64,000 nt of DNA from Treponema sp. Marseille-Q4130 (GCF_014334325.1 NZ_JACSET010000006.1:97459-161458), one strand, 5' to 3'; positions 25,241 to 34,660 are shown, counted from the first letter of the stretch. The notes: generated by a model from the sequence alone, not told the origin. Translations and numbers: made by a program.

Positions 25241-28006
25241 TTACAAGCTTTGCATATACGACGCAAGTTTTTCTATGCGGCGCCTGTTTTCTTCGAGCTT
25301 CGCCTTTTCCGCTTCGACGAGTTCTTTCGCAGCGTGCTCCGCGAATTTGCCCGAAAGCTTCGCTTCCGAACGGGCGGCGATCGCTTCGGCTTCGGCTTTT
25401 TCTTTTTGGAAGCGAGAGGCGAGCTGCGTTTTGTCGATGCTTTCGTCTATGAGTAAAAAGGCTTCGGCCCCCGGTACGACGGTACCGATCGAAGAGGCGG
25501 GCTTTTCGGCGACAAAATCGATGTGCGCGATTCCCGCAAGCAGCATGATGATGTCGGATTTTTCAGCACAGACTTCCGCAGCGCTGCCCTTTTCGATCAT
25601 AAGCGCAAGGCGTATCTTCGAAGCGGGGTCGATGCCGCACTCGGCGCGGAGCGCGCGAACGCCTTTTATGAGTTCGCGAAGCACATTGAAACGCCGCGTC
25701 ACGCTTTCATCGACGCGAGCATCGCTTGCTTCGGGAAAGGGAGCAGCGATGAGCATACCGTCGTATGTGCTCGTCGAAAGGATTTTATTCGCACCTGCGA
25801 GTTTTCTATTTTTAACAATTTCGGCAAGCGGAAGTTTTGCGTAGATCTCTTCGGTCACAAAGGGGAGGAAGGGATGGAGGAGGCGGATATTCTCTTCGAG
25901 CACGTTGAGCAAAACCGAAACCGCTCTGTCTTTTTCCGCATCGCTTCCGTTTTTAAATGAAAGCTTTGTCGCTTCCACGTACCAGTCGCAGTATTCGTTC
26001 CAAAAATATTCGTAGAGCGAAGAAGCCGCATCGTTGTAGCGGTAGCTTTCAAGCGCTTCGCGCTCCGCTCGCACGCACTTGTCGAGCTCCGTGTAAATCC
26101 ACCTGTCGAGTTCGGTTAAATCTTCGTCGCGCACCGGAACGAGATTCCGCCCTTCGAGATTTCCGAGTATATAGCGGCTCGCGTTCCACACTTTGTTCGC
26201 AAAACGGCTTCCGAGCTTAAACGATTCCCTGTCGATTAAAACGTCCTGCCCCTGCGCGCACATAAAGCCGAGCGTAAATTTGAACGCGTCGCTTCCGTAC
26301 ATATCGACGATCTCAAGCGGGTCGATTCCGTTGCCGAGCGACTTGCTCATCTTTCGGCCCTGCCTGTCGCGCACGAGCCCGTGAATGTAGATGTCGTGAA
26401 ACGGCGCTTTGCCCGTAAATTCGATGCCCGCCATAATCATGCGGCTCACCCAAAAGAAGATGATGTCGTAGGCGGTGACGAGCGCGCTCGTCGGGTAAAA
26501 CTTTGCCGAATCGTCGGTCTCCTCCGGCCAGCCGAGCGTGCTGAACGGCCACAGCCATGAAGAAAACCACGTGTCGAGTACGTCGGGATCCTGTTCGAGT
26601 TCGGTCGACGAACACTTCGGACAGACGTGCACGTCTTCGCGCGAAACGATCGTCTCCCCGCATTTTTTGCAATACCACACCGGAATACGGTGCCCCCACC
26701 ACAGCTGACGGCTGATGCACCAGTCGCGGATATTTTCGAGCCATACTTTATACGTGTTTTCCCATTTGCGCGGGAAAAATTCGATATCGCCGTTTTTCCA
26801 CGCACGAAGCGCTTTTTGTGCAAGCGGCTGCATTTTGACAAACCACTGATCGCTTAAATACGGTTCGACGACGGTATTGCAGCGATAGCAATGTCCGACC
26901 GCGTGCGTAATCTTTTCTTCACCCTTGAATAAATTTTGCGCTTTCAAATCTTCGATGATCAGAGCCCGCGCTTTTGCACAGGAAAGCCCGCGGTATCGTT
27001 CGGGGCAGTTATCGTTCAGCGTACCGTCGGGATTCAATATATTGATAATGTCGAGATCGTTTCGCTTTCCGACCAGCCAGTCGTTCGGATCGTGCGCCGG
27101 CGTAATCTTTACCATACCGGTGCCGAAGTCTTTATCGACATACGCGTCGGCGATGAGCGGAATGACGCGGTCGGTACACGGCAGTTTTAATTTTTTTCCG
27201 ACGATACCCTTATAGCGCTCGTCGGAAGGATTTACGGCGACGGCCGTATCGCCGAGCAGCGTTTCAGGCCGCGTCGTCGCTATTTCGATTTTCGTCGAAC
27301 CGTCGGGTGCGGGTCCGTCGGCGTATTCGTAATAGATGTGATACATCGCACCGGCCGTATCCGTGTGTTCGACTTCGTCATCCGCAAGCGCGGTACCGCA
27401 GCGGGGACACCAGTTGACAAGATAATGTCCGCGATAGATGAGTCCGCGTTCATAAAGCGTTACGAACACGTCGCGCACCGCGCGAGAAAGTCCTTCGTCC
27501 ATCGTAAAGCGCTCGCGATCCCAATCGGTGCTGTTGCCGAGCTTCCGCTGCTGTTTGACGATCGTCGCATGGTGGTCGTCTTTTACCGCCCATGTGCGCT
27601 CGAGAAATTTTTCGCGGCCTATGTCGCCGCGCGATTTGCCTTCTTTTTTCAGCGCGCGTTCGACGACGTTTTGCGTCGCGATACCCGCGTGATCGGTGCC
27701 CGTCACCCACAACGTGTTGTCGCCTTTCATACGGTGATAGCGCACGACGATGTCCTGCAGCGTATTGTTCAGCCCGTGCCCGACGTGCAAAACACCGGTC
27801 ACGTTCGGAGGAGGAATGACGACTGAAAACGTCGCGGCTTTTATCTCGTCGGGAGATTTGCCCGCCGTACGTTTTTCGTATTCGGCGTGAACGGGAGAGG
27901 CGGGATCGGACGCGGGTTTAAACCAATTGCCCTCTTCCCATGCTTTGTATATGCGGTCTTCAAAATCTTTCGGGTTATACGCTTTTTCAAGCTCTATCGC
28001 TTTCAT
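25241..28006 (-). CDS. valS: Valyl-tRNA synthetase
   Basis: A 921-residue class I synthetase that charges tRNA-Val. The HIGH-type motif is PPPNVTGVLHVGHGLNNTLQD (about residue 45) and the KMSKS motif is GRKMSKSLGNGIDP (about residue 555). Between them is the editing domain with TTRPETLLGDTAVAVNP. A Cys4 cluster (CKKC...CPKC, near residue 445) lies in the catalytic region. The C-terminal 70 residues are the coiled-coil arm typical of ValRS. Start and length are standard. The promoter lies only 8 bases upstream of the ATG. Confidence 0.97.
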   Translation of the reverse strand: MKAIELEKAYNPKDFEDRIYKAWEEGNWFKPASDPASPVHAEYEKRTAGKSPDEIKAATFSVVIPPPNVTGVLHVGHGLNNTLQDIVVRYHRMKGDNTLWVTGTDHAGIATQNVVERALKKEGKSRGDIGREKFLERTWAVKDDHHATIVKQQRKLGNSTDWDRERFTMDEGLSRAVRDVFVTLYERGLIYRGHYLVNWCPRCGTALADDEVEHTDTAGAMYHIYYEYADGPAPDGSTKIEIATTRPETLLGDTAVAVNPSDERYKGIVGKKLKLPCTDRVIPLIADAYVDKDFGTGMVKITPAHDPNDWLVGKRNDLDIINILNPDGTLNDNCPERYRGLSCAKARALIIEDLKAQNLFKGEEKITHAVGHCYRCNTVVEPYLSDQWFVKMQPLAQKALRAWKNGDIEFFPRKWENTYKVWLENIRDWCISRQLWWGHRIPVWYCKKCGETIVSREDVHVCPKCSSTELEQDPDVLDTWFSSWLWPFSTLGWPEETDDSAKFYPTSALVTAYDIIFFWVSRMIMAGIEFTGKAPFHDIYIHGLVRDRQGRKMSKSLGNGIDPLEIVDMYGSDAFKFTLGFMCAQGQDVLIDRESFKLGSRFANKVWNASRYILGNLEGRNLVPVRDEDLTELDRWIYTELDKCVRAEREALESYRYNDAASSLYEYFWNEYCDWYVEATKLSFKNGSDAEKDRAVSVLLNVLEENIRLLHPFLPFVTEEIYAKLPLAEIVKNRKLAGANKILSTSTYDGMLIAAPFPEASDARVDESVTRRFNVLRELIKGVRALRAECGIDPASKIRLALMIEKGSAAEVCAEKSDIIMLLAGIAHIDFVAEKPASSIGTVVPGAEAFLLIDESIDKTQLASRFQKEKAEAEAIAARSEAKLSGKFAEHAAKELVEAEKAKLEENRRRIEKLASYMQSL

Positions 28007-28014
28007 AAAAAAGC

Positions 28015-28043
28015 ATTATCGCACATAATGCAAAAATAATCAA
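28015..28043 (-). promoter_or_regulatory. valS promoter, predicted near-leaderless
   Basis: On the minus strand TTGATT (28043-28038), 17 bases, then GATAAT (28020-28015), then 8 bases to the ATG. No Shine-Dalgarno fits between them. Confidence 0.55.
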
Positions 28044-28187
28044 ACAAAATAAAACTCCGATAATAAAATCATTGTACATAATATACACCGAATAAGTCGA
28101 TAACGCTTACAACTCCGTCGATCGACTTCGGCATTGCGGATAAGAATCGCTAAAGGTGAGTTTTTAGAAATATCTTCGTGTAGTTTT

Positions 28188-28502
28188 CTACATCTGAGAA
28201 ATAGGGCAATTATTGAGCCTTGCCCAGCGTATTACATTATTCAGTCTCGCCTGATAGCCTTTTCCCGCTTGTTTTAGCCATGCAAGATTATCATTGTCAA
28301 TTTTTGTGTGAATGTCCGTCTTAGGCATTTTCAAAGATTGAATATAATAAAAGCCGCCGTTTGCAGTCGGTTTACTCGGCGGTATATCCGAAAAGTCTAT
28401 TTCGCTGTCAGGTGTTTTATCCATCTCTTCAAGGATTGCCCGTTCTTTATCCGTCAGCGGTGGAAAATCAATAACCTTGTATTCTCTTTGCATTTTCTTC
28501 AT
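28188..28502 (-). CDS. brnA: BrnA-type antitoxin
   Basis: A 104-residue protein. The middle has IDFSDIPP and the C-terminal half holds the ribbon-helix-helix-like segment HTKIDNDNLAWLKQAGKGYQARLNNVIRWA, the BrnA (DUF4415) pattern. BrnA normally binds and inhibits the ribonuclease BrnT and represses the operon. Here its ATG overlaps the stop of a BrnT that is cut to 52 codons, so the partner is probably not functional. It may be a leftover or an anti-addiction antitoxin. The gene is AT-richer than its neighbours, consistent with transfer. Confidence 0.7.
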   Translation of the reverse strand: MKKMQREYKVIDFPPLTDKERAILEEMDKTPDSEIDFSDIPPSKPTANGGFYYIQSLKMPKTDIHTKIDNDNLAWLKQAGKGYQARLNNVIRWARLNNCPISQM

Positions 28503-28657
28503 ACAGTAAGCAACGGATCATTGAATATACGGCTTGCAAATTCAAAACTAAGCCCCTTATGCTTTATTTTATTGTATTCATTCTTTGCCGTATCCCATAC
28601 AAAAGTATCAAGATAGACAAAATCCGTATTCCGTTCCACATCTTTATAGTACATCAT
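28499..28657 (-). pseudogene. brnT: Truncated BrnT toxin
   Basis: A 52-codon frame: it starts MMYYKDVERN and contains FVWDTAKNEYNKIKHKGLSFEFASRIFNDPLL. This matches the first half of BrnT ('WDE.KN..N..KHGISFEEA..vF.DP'). BrnT is usually about 90 residues, and its catalytic basic residues lie in the missing second half. The stop codon overlaps the brnA ATG (ATGA), so the deletion joined the toxin start directly to the antitoxin. Confidence 0.65.
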
Positions 28658-28755
28658 ATATGTACATAAATCAATAGAAATTTATGGCTATACCGTTATA
28701 TCCGTTCTCGATACGTCCGACGCGCTGCTCGATGCGCATACAAACGGCCGATATC

Positions 28756-29403
28756 CTACTTCCGCTCCATACGAGAAAGGAGCGCGTCGAGCTTTTCGCC
28801 GTATTTTTTATCGGACGCCCACGTCCCTGCAAGCTCGAAAACCGTCGGTGCTTTGCCGCGCGGAGAGACGAATTTAGCGCGCTTATCGACGACGGGATTG
28901 ACGAGTTCGTCGGTATCTCCGTAGGCATTCAAATGCTGGATATGCGCGCGCACGCCGAGCAGTATCGTCGGAAAACGGTCGGGAGCCGCTCCGCTTCCGG
29001 TCGCCCCGAGTCCGCAGTAATTGTGCATGTCTTCGGTAACCGCTCCGCCGAATTTCAAAAATCCCGTTTCGAGGCACATCTGCGCGAAGGCGACGTCGGA
29101 ATTTATCCCTTCGTCGTGTGCTTCCGAAATATAACACTGCGCAATATAGAGGGCATCCTCTTTGCGTATCGCGGGGTTATGAGAGCGTAAAAACGATGCG
29201 AGTTCCGTCGCTGAAAAAACACCTTCGCCCGTAAGGCTTCGCGATGCTGCAGGTTTTTCAAACGAAAGCGTCGCACACGAAACGAAAATCGCAGCACAGG
29301 CACACGGCAGTGCGATGCGGCGAAATAAAGTCGATTTCGGCGGACGCCCTCCGTTTTTTTCGGCCTTTTTTATTCCCGACAGTATTTTTTCCAATCTTGT
29401 CAT
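28756..29403 (-). CDS. Glucosaminidase-domain lipoprotein (GH73-like)
   Basis: A 215-residue protein if it starts at MTRLEKIL. The frame is open further upstream, but only the 29403 start places the hydrophobic stretch and lipobox (IFVSC) in a plausible signal region, although a 40-residue basic N-terminus precedes it. The C-terminal half has FAQMCLETGFLKFGGAVTEDMHNYCGLGATG, the pattern of Glucosaminidase (PF01832), with the Glu of LETGFL as the probable acid. It should cleave the glycan strand of peptidoglycan at the cell envelope. No ribosome site is clear, so the start is uncertain. It is divergent from radC. Confidence 0.7.
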   Translation of the reverse strand: MTRLEKILSGIKKAEKNGGRPPKSTLFRRIALPCACAAIFVSCATLSFEKPAASRSLTGEGVFSATELASFLRSHNPAIRKEDALYIAQCYISEAHDEGINSDVAFAQMCLETGFLKFGGAVTEDMHNYCGLGATGSGAAPDRFPTILLGVRAHIQHLNAYGDTDELVNPVVDKRAKFVSPRGKAPTVFELAGTWASDKKYGEKLDALLSRMERK

Positions 29404-29612
29404 ATCGATATTTTCGGCACCGCGTCCCTTCTTCGTGAGCGTCCCGATACAAACGGCAGCGATGAGTCCGACATACGAATACCGCGCAAACGAGGGCGGT
29501 AAAACTCCGATGCGCGCATACCGCGCACGTGCATACGAACAAACGCACAATTTTATCGTAAAAACTTCGAGCAAAAACTCCGAAATCGCAACATTTTTTC
29601 GATTATTAAGTG

Positions 29613-30281
29613 ATGAACTATCAGCAAAACGCAAAACCGGACGTACGCGAACAGGTTTTAAAACACGGATTTTCATATCCGAGCGATGAGGAACTTGTCA
29701 TGCTCATACTCGGAAGCGGCACAAAAAAATCGCCCGTGCGCCGCCTCGCGCGCAGCGTCGTCGAAGCGCTGTACGAATCGAACGACAAAAACATCGTGCC
29801 GGATCTTTTGGCGATCAAAGGCATGGGAACGGGAAAAAGCCTCGCCGTAGCGGCCGCGATCGAACTCGGACGCAGACGAAACGCGCACCTGCATTCGGTC
29901 ATCACGCAGCCGAAAGATGTCGTGCCCTTTGTGAAAAATTATTCGGTGATGCCGAAAGAGCATTTTCTGTGCATAACGCTCAACGGCGGACACGAAATCA
30001 TAAAGATACGCGTCGTAAGCGTCGGTACGATCAATCGAACGATCGTCCATCCGCGAGAAATCTTTTCGGAAGCGCTCGTCGAAAATGCAGCGGCGATGAT
30101 CGTATGCCACAATCATCCGTCGGGCAGCTGCGCACCGAGCAGAGAAGATATCGAAACGACGAAGACGCTCATAGAAGCGTCGAAAATCATCGGCATCACG
30201 CTGCTCGACCACATCATCCTCGACCGTGATTCGTATTTCAGTTTTCTCGAACACGATCTGCTCTTTACGCCCGTAGAATAA
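29613..30281 (+). CDS. radC: RadC-family JAB/MPN protein
   Basis: A 222-residue protein. The N-terminal part has a helix-hairpin-helix-like region (LLAIKGMGTGKSLAVAAAIELGRR). The C-terminal JAB domain carries the metal motif ICHNHPSGSCAPSREDIE (His-x-His...Asp, about residue 155-168) and a Glu earlier (MPKEHFL). RadC was named for a repair phenotype that was later disputed; its true role is unknown. A GTG codon lies directly before the chosen ATG. Confidence 0.9.
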   Translation: MNYQQNAKPDVREQVLKHGFSYPSDEELVMLILGSGTKKSPVRRLARSVVEALYESNDKNIVPDLLAIKGMGTGKSLAVAAAIELGRRRNAHLHSVITQPKDVVPFVKNYSVMPKEHFLCITLNGGHEIIKIRVVSVGTINRTIVHPREIFSEALVENAAAMIVCHNHPSGSCAPSREDIETTKTLIEASKIIGITLLDHIILDRDSYFSFLEHDLLFTPVE

Positions 30282-30372
30282 CGACCGAGCGCATTCAGCG
30301 GCTGCGATAAAGCGTGCGATTAATCCGAATACGGCACGGCTTCTACCGGCGCCGGAATTCGGCATCTTCGAT

Positions 30373-30401
30373 TTGACGCATCGCTTTTAAATCGATATCA
30401 T
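30373..30401 (+). promoter_or_regulatory. Promoter of the HtrA-like gene, predicted leaderless
   Basis: TTGACG (30373-30378) and TATCAT (30396-30401) are 17 bases apart. The ATG is 7 bases after the -10 element and no ribosome site precedes it. Confidence 0.65.
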
Positions 30402-30408
30402 TATCGAT

Positions 30409-31656
30409 ATGAAGCTTTATTCGAAAACGCAATTCATACGTGCAATCGCCGCGGCAGTCGTAATCACCGCAGCGACAGCGGTTTTTATCGATAGAAACAT
30501 CGGCTCATTTGCGTCGTTCGCGGGCATCGGGGAAGCTGCGGTGCAGCCTGCCGAAACGCAGCGCGATTTTGAAAATCAAAAGGCCGCCGAAAGCTATCCG
30601 GTTTTCGAACAAAGCGCCGCCCTCCCGCTGCGTCCCGTTGCGGATGCATCCCGTTTTACGGAAGACGAACAGCAGAATATCAACGTCTACGACCGGTGCG
30701 CCGAATCGGTCGTAAACATAAGCACGAAGATCGCCGGCGTAAACTGGTTTCTCGAACCGATAGTCGAAGACGGCGGAACCGGCAGCGGCTCCATCATCGA
30801 CAAGCGCGGATACATCGTCACTAACGTGCACGTCATTCAAAATGCATCGGAAATCTACGTGTCGCTTTCAGACGGCACACAGTACGAAGCGGAGATCGTC
30901 GGACAGGACAGCGAAAGCGATTTGGCGGTTATTAAATTCACGCCGCCTGCAGGTACGGTTTTAAAAACGATTTCATTCGGAGATTCGAGCAAAGTCAAAA
31001 TCGGACAAAAAGTCATCGCGATCGGAAACCCGTTCGGACTCGACCGTACGATGACGACGGGAATCGTTTCGGGACTCGCCCGTCCCGTGCGGAACAACAA
31101 CAACAGGATCATCCGCAACATGATTCAAACCGATGCCGCAATCAATCCGGGAAATTCGGGCGGTCCGCTTTTGGATACTGCAGGGCGCATGGTCGGTATC
31201 AACACGATGATCGTATCGTCTTCGGGAAGCTCTGCCGGCGTCGGCTTTGCGATCCCTGCGGAAACCGCGGTGCGCGTCGTTTCCGATTTGATACGTTACG
31301 GGCGCGTAAACCGCGGCATCGTGCAGATGTCGATCGTACAGCTGAACCGGACGATCGTACAGTACGCGGGTCTCGACGTATCGGCGGGCGTACTCGTTTC
31401 GGAAGTGACGAAAAACGGAAACGCGGACAACGCCGGTATACGAGGCGGCACGCAGCGGGCAAACTACGGCCGCTCGATAATCTTCCTCGGCGGCGACATC
31501 GTAACGAAGATCGACGACATCGCGATAGCCTCCCTCGCCGATTATTTTTCCGCGCTCGAAGACAAGCGTCCCGGAGATACGGTTTCGATGACGATCCGCC
31601 GCAATCGCAGAGATTTGACGATAAACGTAACGCTCGCTCCGCCGCAGCAAAATTAA
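30409..31656 (+). CDS. Trypsin-like serine protease of the HtrA/DegP family
   Basis: A 415-residue envelope protease. A single N-terminal membrane segment (about residues 10-27) anchors or exports it. The catalytic triad is visible: His in YIVTNVHVIQ, Asp in SESDLAVIKF and Ser in NPGNSGGPLLD. One PDZ domain follows (about residues 295-410, with GVLVSEVTKNGNADNAGIRGG and GGDIVTKIDDIAI). HtrA proteases degrade or refold misfolded periplasmic proteins. It is a single gene followed by a palindromic repeat that could terminate it. Confidence 0.92.
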   Translation: MKLYSKTQFIRAIAAAVVITAATAVFIDRNIGSFASFAGIGEAAVQPAETQRDFENQKAAESYPVFEQSAALPLRPVADASRFTEDEQQNINVYDRCAESVVNISTKIAGVNWFLEPIVEDGGTGSGSIIDKRGYIVTNVHVIQNASEIYVSLSDGTQYEAEIVGQDSESDLAVIKFTPPAGTVLKTISFGDSSKVKIGQKVIAIGNPFGLDRTMTTGIVSGLARPVRNNNNRIIRNMIQTDAAINPGNSGGPLLDTAGRMVGINTMIVSSSGSSAGVGFAIPAETAVRVVSDLIRYGRVNRGIVQMSIVQLNRTIVQYAGLDVSAGVLVSEVTKNGNADNAGIRGGTQRANYGRSIIFLGGDIVTKIDDIAIASLADYFSALEDKRPGDTVSMTIRRNRRDLTINVTLAPPQQN

Positions 31657-31660
31657 TCAC

Positions 31661-31706
31661 CCCCCCCGACGCAAGCGTCGGGGTATTAAACCCTCCGCAC
31701 GAATAA
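31661..31706. repeat. REP-like palindrome, copy A
   Basis: A perfect palindrome CCCCGACGC/GCGTCGGGG (31664-31683) is followed by TATTAAACCCTCCGCACGAA. The same unit occurs at 34661-34725 and, inverted and split, at 58861-58986. It lies directly after the HtrA-like gene and may help terminate it. Confidence 0.7.
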
Positions 31707-31746
31707 TTTGAACGGCGGGTTTTGAAAGCATATCGGCTGATTGATT

Positions 31747-32172
31747 TTACCGAATCCAATCTTCGATTTTCAGCATACTGATTTTACAGAGTGCCGCGAA
31801 ATCCCGCTCATTGTGTGTTACGAGGATCATATTGTTTGCTACGGCTGTCGCCGCAATCTGCGTATCCGCATAAGAGCTCGGCGTACCCGCCGCATCGCAG
31901 CGCGCCAAAAGTTCTCCGCAAATGCCGGCGGCAAGCGCATCGTAGGGAATGACATCCATATTTGATCTGAGGTTTTCAATCGCATCTGCAACGATGTGTC
32001 GCCTCTTGCCTTCGGGCATTTTTTCCAATCCGTATATTAATTCCTGCCAAACGACGGCGGGGATCGCACAGCGTGTTTCGTTTGCGTAGTACCGTTCCAA
32101 TATATGTTCATTAGGAATTTTCTTTGCAAATTCGGAAATAACATTCGTATCCAATAAGTATATCGCTTTCAT
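31747..32172 (-). CDS. vapC: VapC-type PIN-domain toxin
   Basis: A 141-residue PIN-domain ribonuclease. The acidic catalytic residues are seen in LLDTNVISE (Asp, about residue 7), WQELIYG (Glu, about residue 42) and YADTQIAATA (Asp, about residue 102). Such toxins cleave tRNA or rRNA when not held by the antitoxin. The start overlaps the antitoxin stop by 4 bases (ATGA). The pair looks intact. Confidence 0.85.
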   Translation of the reverse strand: MKAIYLLDTNVISEFAKKIPNEHILERYYANETRCAIPAVVWQELIYGLEKMPEGKRRHIVADAIENLRSNMDVIPYDALAAGICGELLARCDAAGTPSSYADTQIAATAVANNMILVTHNERDFAALCKISMLKIEDWIR

Positions 32173-32447
32173 TTTTCCGACCAAAGTTTTTGAGCTTTCT
32201 TAGGATCAGGCATCTCTCGCGATCTGACATAGGGCAAGCCCTCATCGAGCAAGCTGTCCTCGTGAGCTTTTCTCCATTCGGAAAGCCAATTTTGCCGCCG
32301 AATATGTCGTTCACGGTATGCTTCATAGCTGATGATGACGGCCACCGGCTTATCGCGGCGGGTAAGCTCGACGCTTTCCCCCGCTTCCGCCATCTTTATG
32401 AGAGCTGAAAAATTGTTTCTCGCATCGTAGATCGACGATCTGCACAT
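32169..32447 (-). CDS. vapB: Phd/YefM-type antitoxin paired with VapC
   Basis: A 92-residue protein. The first half, YDARNNFSALIKMAEAGESVELTRRDKPVAVIISYEAY, is the Phd/YefM DNA-binding fold; the second half should wrap the PIN toxin. I use the ATG at 32447; a GTG lies two codons upstream at 32453. The promoter has near-perfect boxes and ends 6 bases before the ATG, so the message should be leaderless. Antitoxins of this type usually repress their own promoter. Confidence 0.8.
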   Translation of the reverse strand: MCRSSIYDARNNFSALIKMAEAGESVELTRRDKPVAVIISYEAYRERHIRRQNWLSEWRKAHEDSLLDEGLPYVRSREMPDPKKAQKLWSEK

Positions 32448-32453
32448 ACGCAC

Positions 32454-32482
32454 AGTATACGGCGATCCTGGCTATTTGTCAA
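32454..32482 (-). promoter_or_regulatory. Promoter of the VapBC-type pair
   Basis: On the minus strand TTGACA (32482-32477), 17 bases, TATACT (32459-32454), then 6 bases to the ATG. This is the best consensus promoter in the window. Confidence 0.75.
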
Positions 32483-32580
32483 TAAAATTGGCTATATCGA
32501 TTTACCATACTGCCGACCGGCACTTTATCAACTTTTTAAATAGAGCTCGGAAAATCGATTTCCCCGAAAGGCAGACCCTT

Positions 32581-32609
32581 TTGCCTTTTACCGCACGGTA
32601 CGGTATATT
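32581..32609 (+). promoter_or_regulatory. uvrB promoter, predicted leaderless
   Basis: TTGCCT (32581-32586), 17 bases, TATATT (32604-32609), then 6 bases to the ATG. There is no ribosome site and no LexA-like palindrome that I can recognise. Confidence 0.65.
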
Positions 32610-32615
32610 TACGGT

Positions 32616-34613
32616 ATGCGCAAATTTCACGTAGTGTCTCCGTACGAACCGGCGGGCGACCAAAAACAGGCGATCGACGCGCTCGCCGAAGGTTTTTTAC
32701 GCGGCGACAAGTACCAGACGCTCAAAGGCGTAACCGGAAGCGGCAAAACTTTTACGATGGCGAAAATCATCGAACGAGTGCAGCGTCCGACGCTCATCAT
32801 CAGCCACAATAAAACTCTTTCGGCGCAGCTGTATCGCGAGTTTAAAAGTTTTTTCCCCGACAACGCCGTCGAATATTTCGTTTCGTACTACGATTACTAT
32901 CAGCCGGAAGCATACGTGCCCGCACGGGATTTGTATATAGAAAAAGACGCGTCGATAAACGATGAAATCGACCGGATGCGCTTGGCTGCGACGTACAGCC
33001 TTATGGAGCGGCGCGACGTCGTCGTCGTTGCAACGGTGTCGTGCATCTACGGCCTCGGTATGCCGGACTTATACAAAGAGATGCGCGTACACATCGAAAA
33101 GGGAGAATCGCGCACTACACATACGATCGCAGAAGAACTTATCGCGCTGCAGTACAAGCGCAACGACGCCGTATTGGAGCGGGGCAATTTCAGAATCCGC
33201 GGCGACGTCATGGAAATCTTTCCGGCATACATGGAAACGGACGAAGCGTATAAAATCGAATTCGATTGGGATGAAGTCGCAAAGATAAAACGCTTCAACG
33301 TGATGACGGGAAAGACGATCGAAGATTTGGACGAAACGGTCATCTATCCCGCACGTCACTTTGTCGTACCGCACGAACTGCTTGTCGCCGCAACTGAGCG
33401 CATACAAAGGGAACTCGACGCTCGCCTCGCCGAACTTGAAGCGCAAAAAAAGCCGCTCGAATACGAACGCCTCAAAACGCGCACGACGTACGATATCGAA
33501 ATGATGAAAGAGATGGGCTACTGTCCGGGCATCGAAAACTATTCCGCACCGATCACGGGACGAAAAACGGGAGAGCCGCCTGCGACGCTCCTCCACTATT
33601 TTCCCGATGATTTTTTGTGCATGCTCGACGAAGCGCACGTCACCGTCCCGCAGCTCGGCGCGATGTACGAAGGAGATCGGAGCCGAAAACAAAACCTCGT
33701 CGATTTCGGTTTCCGCCTGCCGAGCGCGCTCGATAATCGCCCGCTCAAGTTTGCCGAATTTTCCGCAAAGCTCAACCAAGTCATCTACGTGAGCGCAACA
33801 CCGCGAAAAGAAGAAGTAAAACAGAGCACACAAGTCGTCGAACAGCTCATCAGACCCACCGGCCTCCTCGACCCGATCGTCGAAGTGCGGCCGAGCGAAG
33901 GTCAGATGGAAGACATCTACAACGAAATCAAAAAGCGCATTGCAAAAAACGAACGCAGCCTCGTTCTGACGCTGACAAAAAAGATGGCAGAAGATCTGAC
34001 CGATTATCTGCTCGGTCTTTCGCTCAAAGTAAAATACATCCACTCCGAAGTCGAAACCTTCGAGCGCGTCGAATTATTAAAAGGGCTGCGTGCGGGAGAG
34101 TTCGACGTGCTCATCGGCATCAACCTTTTGCGCGAAGGGATCGATTTGCCGGAAGTGTCGTTTATCGCGATCCTCGATGCGGATAAAATCGGATTTTTGA
34201 GATCGGCGACGAGCTTGATCCAAATCATCGGTCGGGCGGCGCGGAATGCGGATGGAACCGTCGTCATGTATGCGGACAGGATGAGCGATGCGATGCAGGA
34301 AGCGGTAAACGAAACGAAACACCGGCGCGAAATTCAGGAAGCGTACAACAAAGAACACGGCATTACGCCGAAAACGATCGCAAAAGCGGTCGAAGATATT
34401 TTAGTGCACGAAGAAAAAGAAGCCGAAGAAACGGCGGCCGTCGAACTGGCCGTCCTCAAAAAAAGCGCGAACCTCTTTGTGCCTTCGCAGCGCAAAAAGC
34501 TTATCGCCGCTCTGAAAAAAGAAATGGCGGAAGCCGCCGACCGTCTCGAATACGAAAAGGCCGCCGTCATCCGCGATCAAATACGCGATATCGAAAATCA
34601 ATACGGAACATAA
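32616..34613 (+). CDS. uvrB: Excinuclease ABC subunit B
   Basis: A 665-residue helicase-like protein that verifies DNA damage and recruits UvrC. Walker A is GVTGSGKTFTMA (about residue 40). The beta-hairpin region is YYDYYQPEAYVPARDLYIEKD. The DEAH-type box is LDEAHVTVPQ, and the C-terminal helicase motifs include GINLLREGIDLPEVSF and LIQIIGRAARN. The UVR domain at the end (LIAALKKEMAEAADRLEYEKAA) binds UvrC. Length is standard. Confidence 0.98.
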   Translation: MRKFHVVSPYEPAGDQKQAIDALAEGFLRGDKYQTLKGVTGSGKTFTMAKIIERVQRPTLIISHNKTLSAQLYREFKSFFPDNAVEYFVSYYDYYQPEAYVPARDLYIEKDASINDEIDRMRLAATYSLMERRDVVVVATVSCIYGLGMPDLYKEMRVHIEKGESRTTHTIAEELIALQYKRNDAVLERGNFRIRGDVMEIFPAYMETDEAYKIEFDWDEVAKIKRFNVMTGKTIEDLDETVIYPARHFVVPHELLVAATERIQRELDARLAELEAQKKPLEYERLKTRTTYDIEMMKEMGYCPGIENYSAPITGRKTGEPPATLLHYFPDDFLCMLDEAHVTVPQLGAMYEGDRSRKQNLVDFGFRLPSALDNRPLKFAEFSAKLNQVIYVSATPRKEEVKQSTQVVEQLIRPTGLLDPIVEVRPSEGQMEDIYNEIKKRIAKNERSLVLTLTKKMAEDLTDYLLGLSLKVKYIHSEVETFERVELLKGLRAGEFDVLIGINLLREGIDLPEVSFIAILDADKIGFLRSATSLIQIIGRAARNADGTVVMYADRMSDAMQEAVNETKHRREIQEAYNKEHGITPKTIAKAVEDILVHEEKEAEETAAVELAVLKKSANLFVPSQRKKLIAALKKEMAEAADRLEYEKAAVIRDQIRDIENQYGT

Positions 34614-34660
34614 AAAAAAACGCCGAACGCGAATCGATCGGCAGCAATTTTAATCAACGA

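Noticed and set aside
33069-34043. Long minus-strand open frame of 324 codons inside uvrB
   Set aside because: It is a shadow of uvrB. It has no ribosome site and its composition follows the codon pattern of the sense gene.
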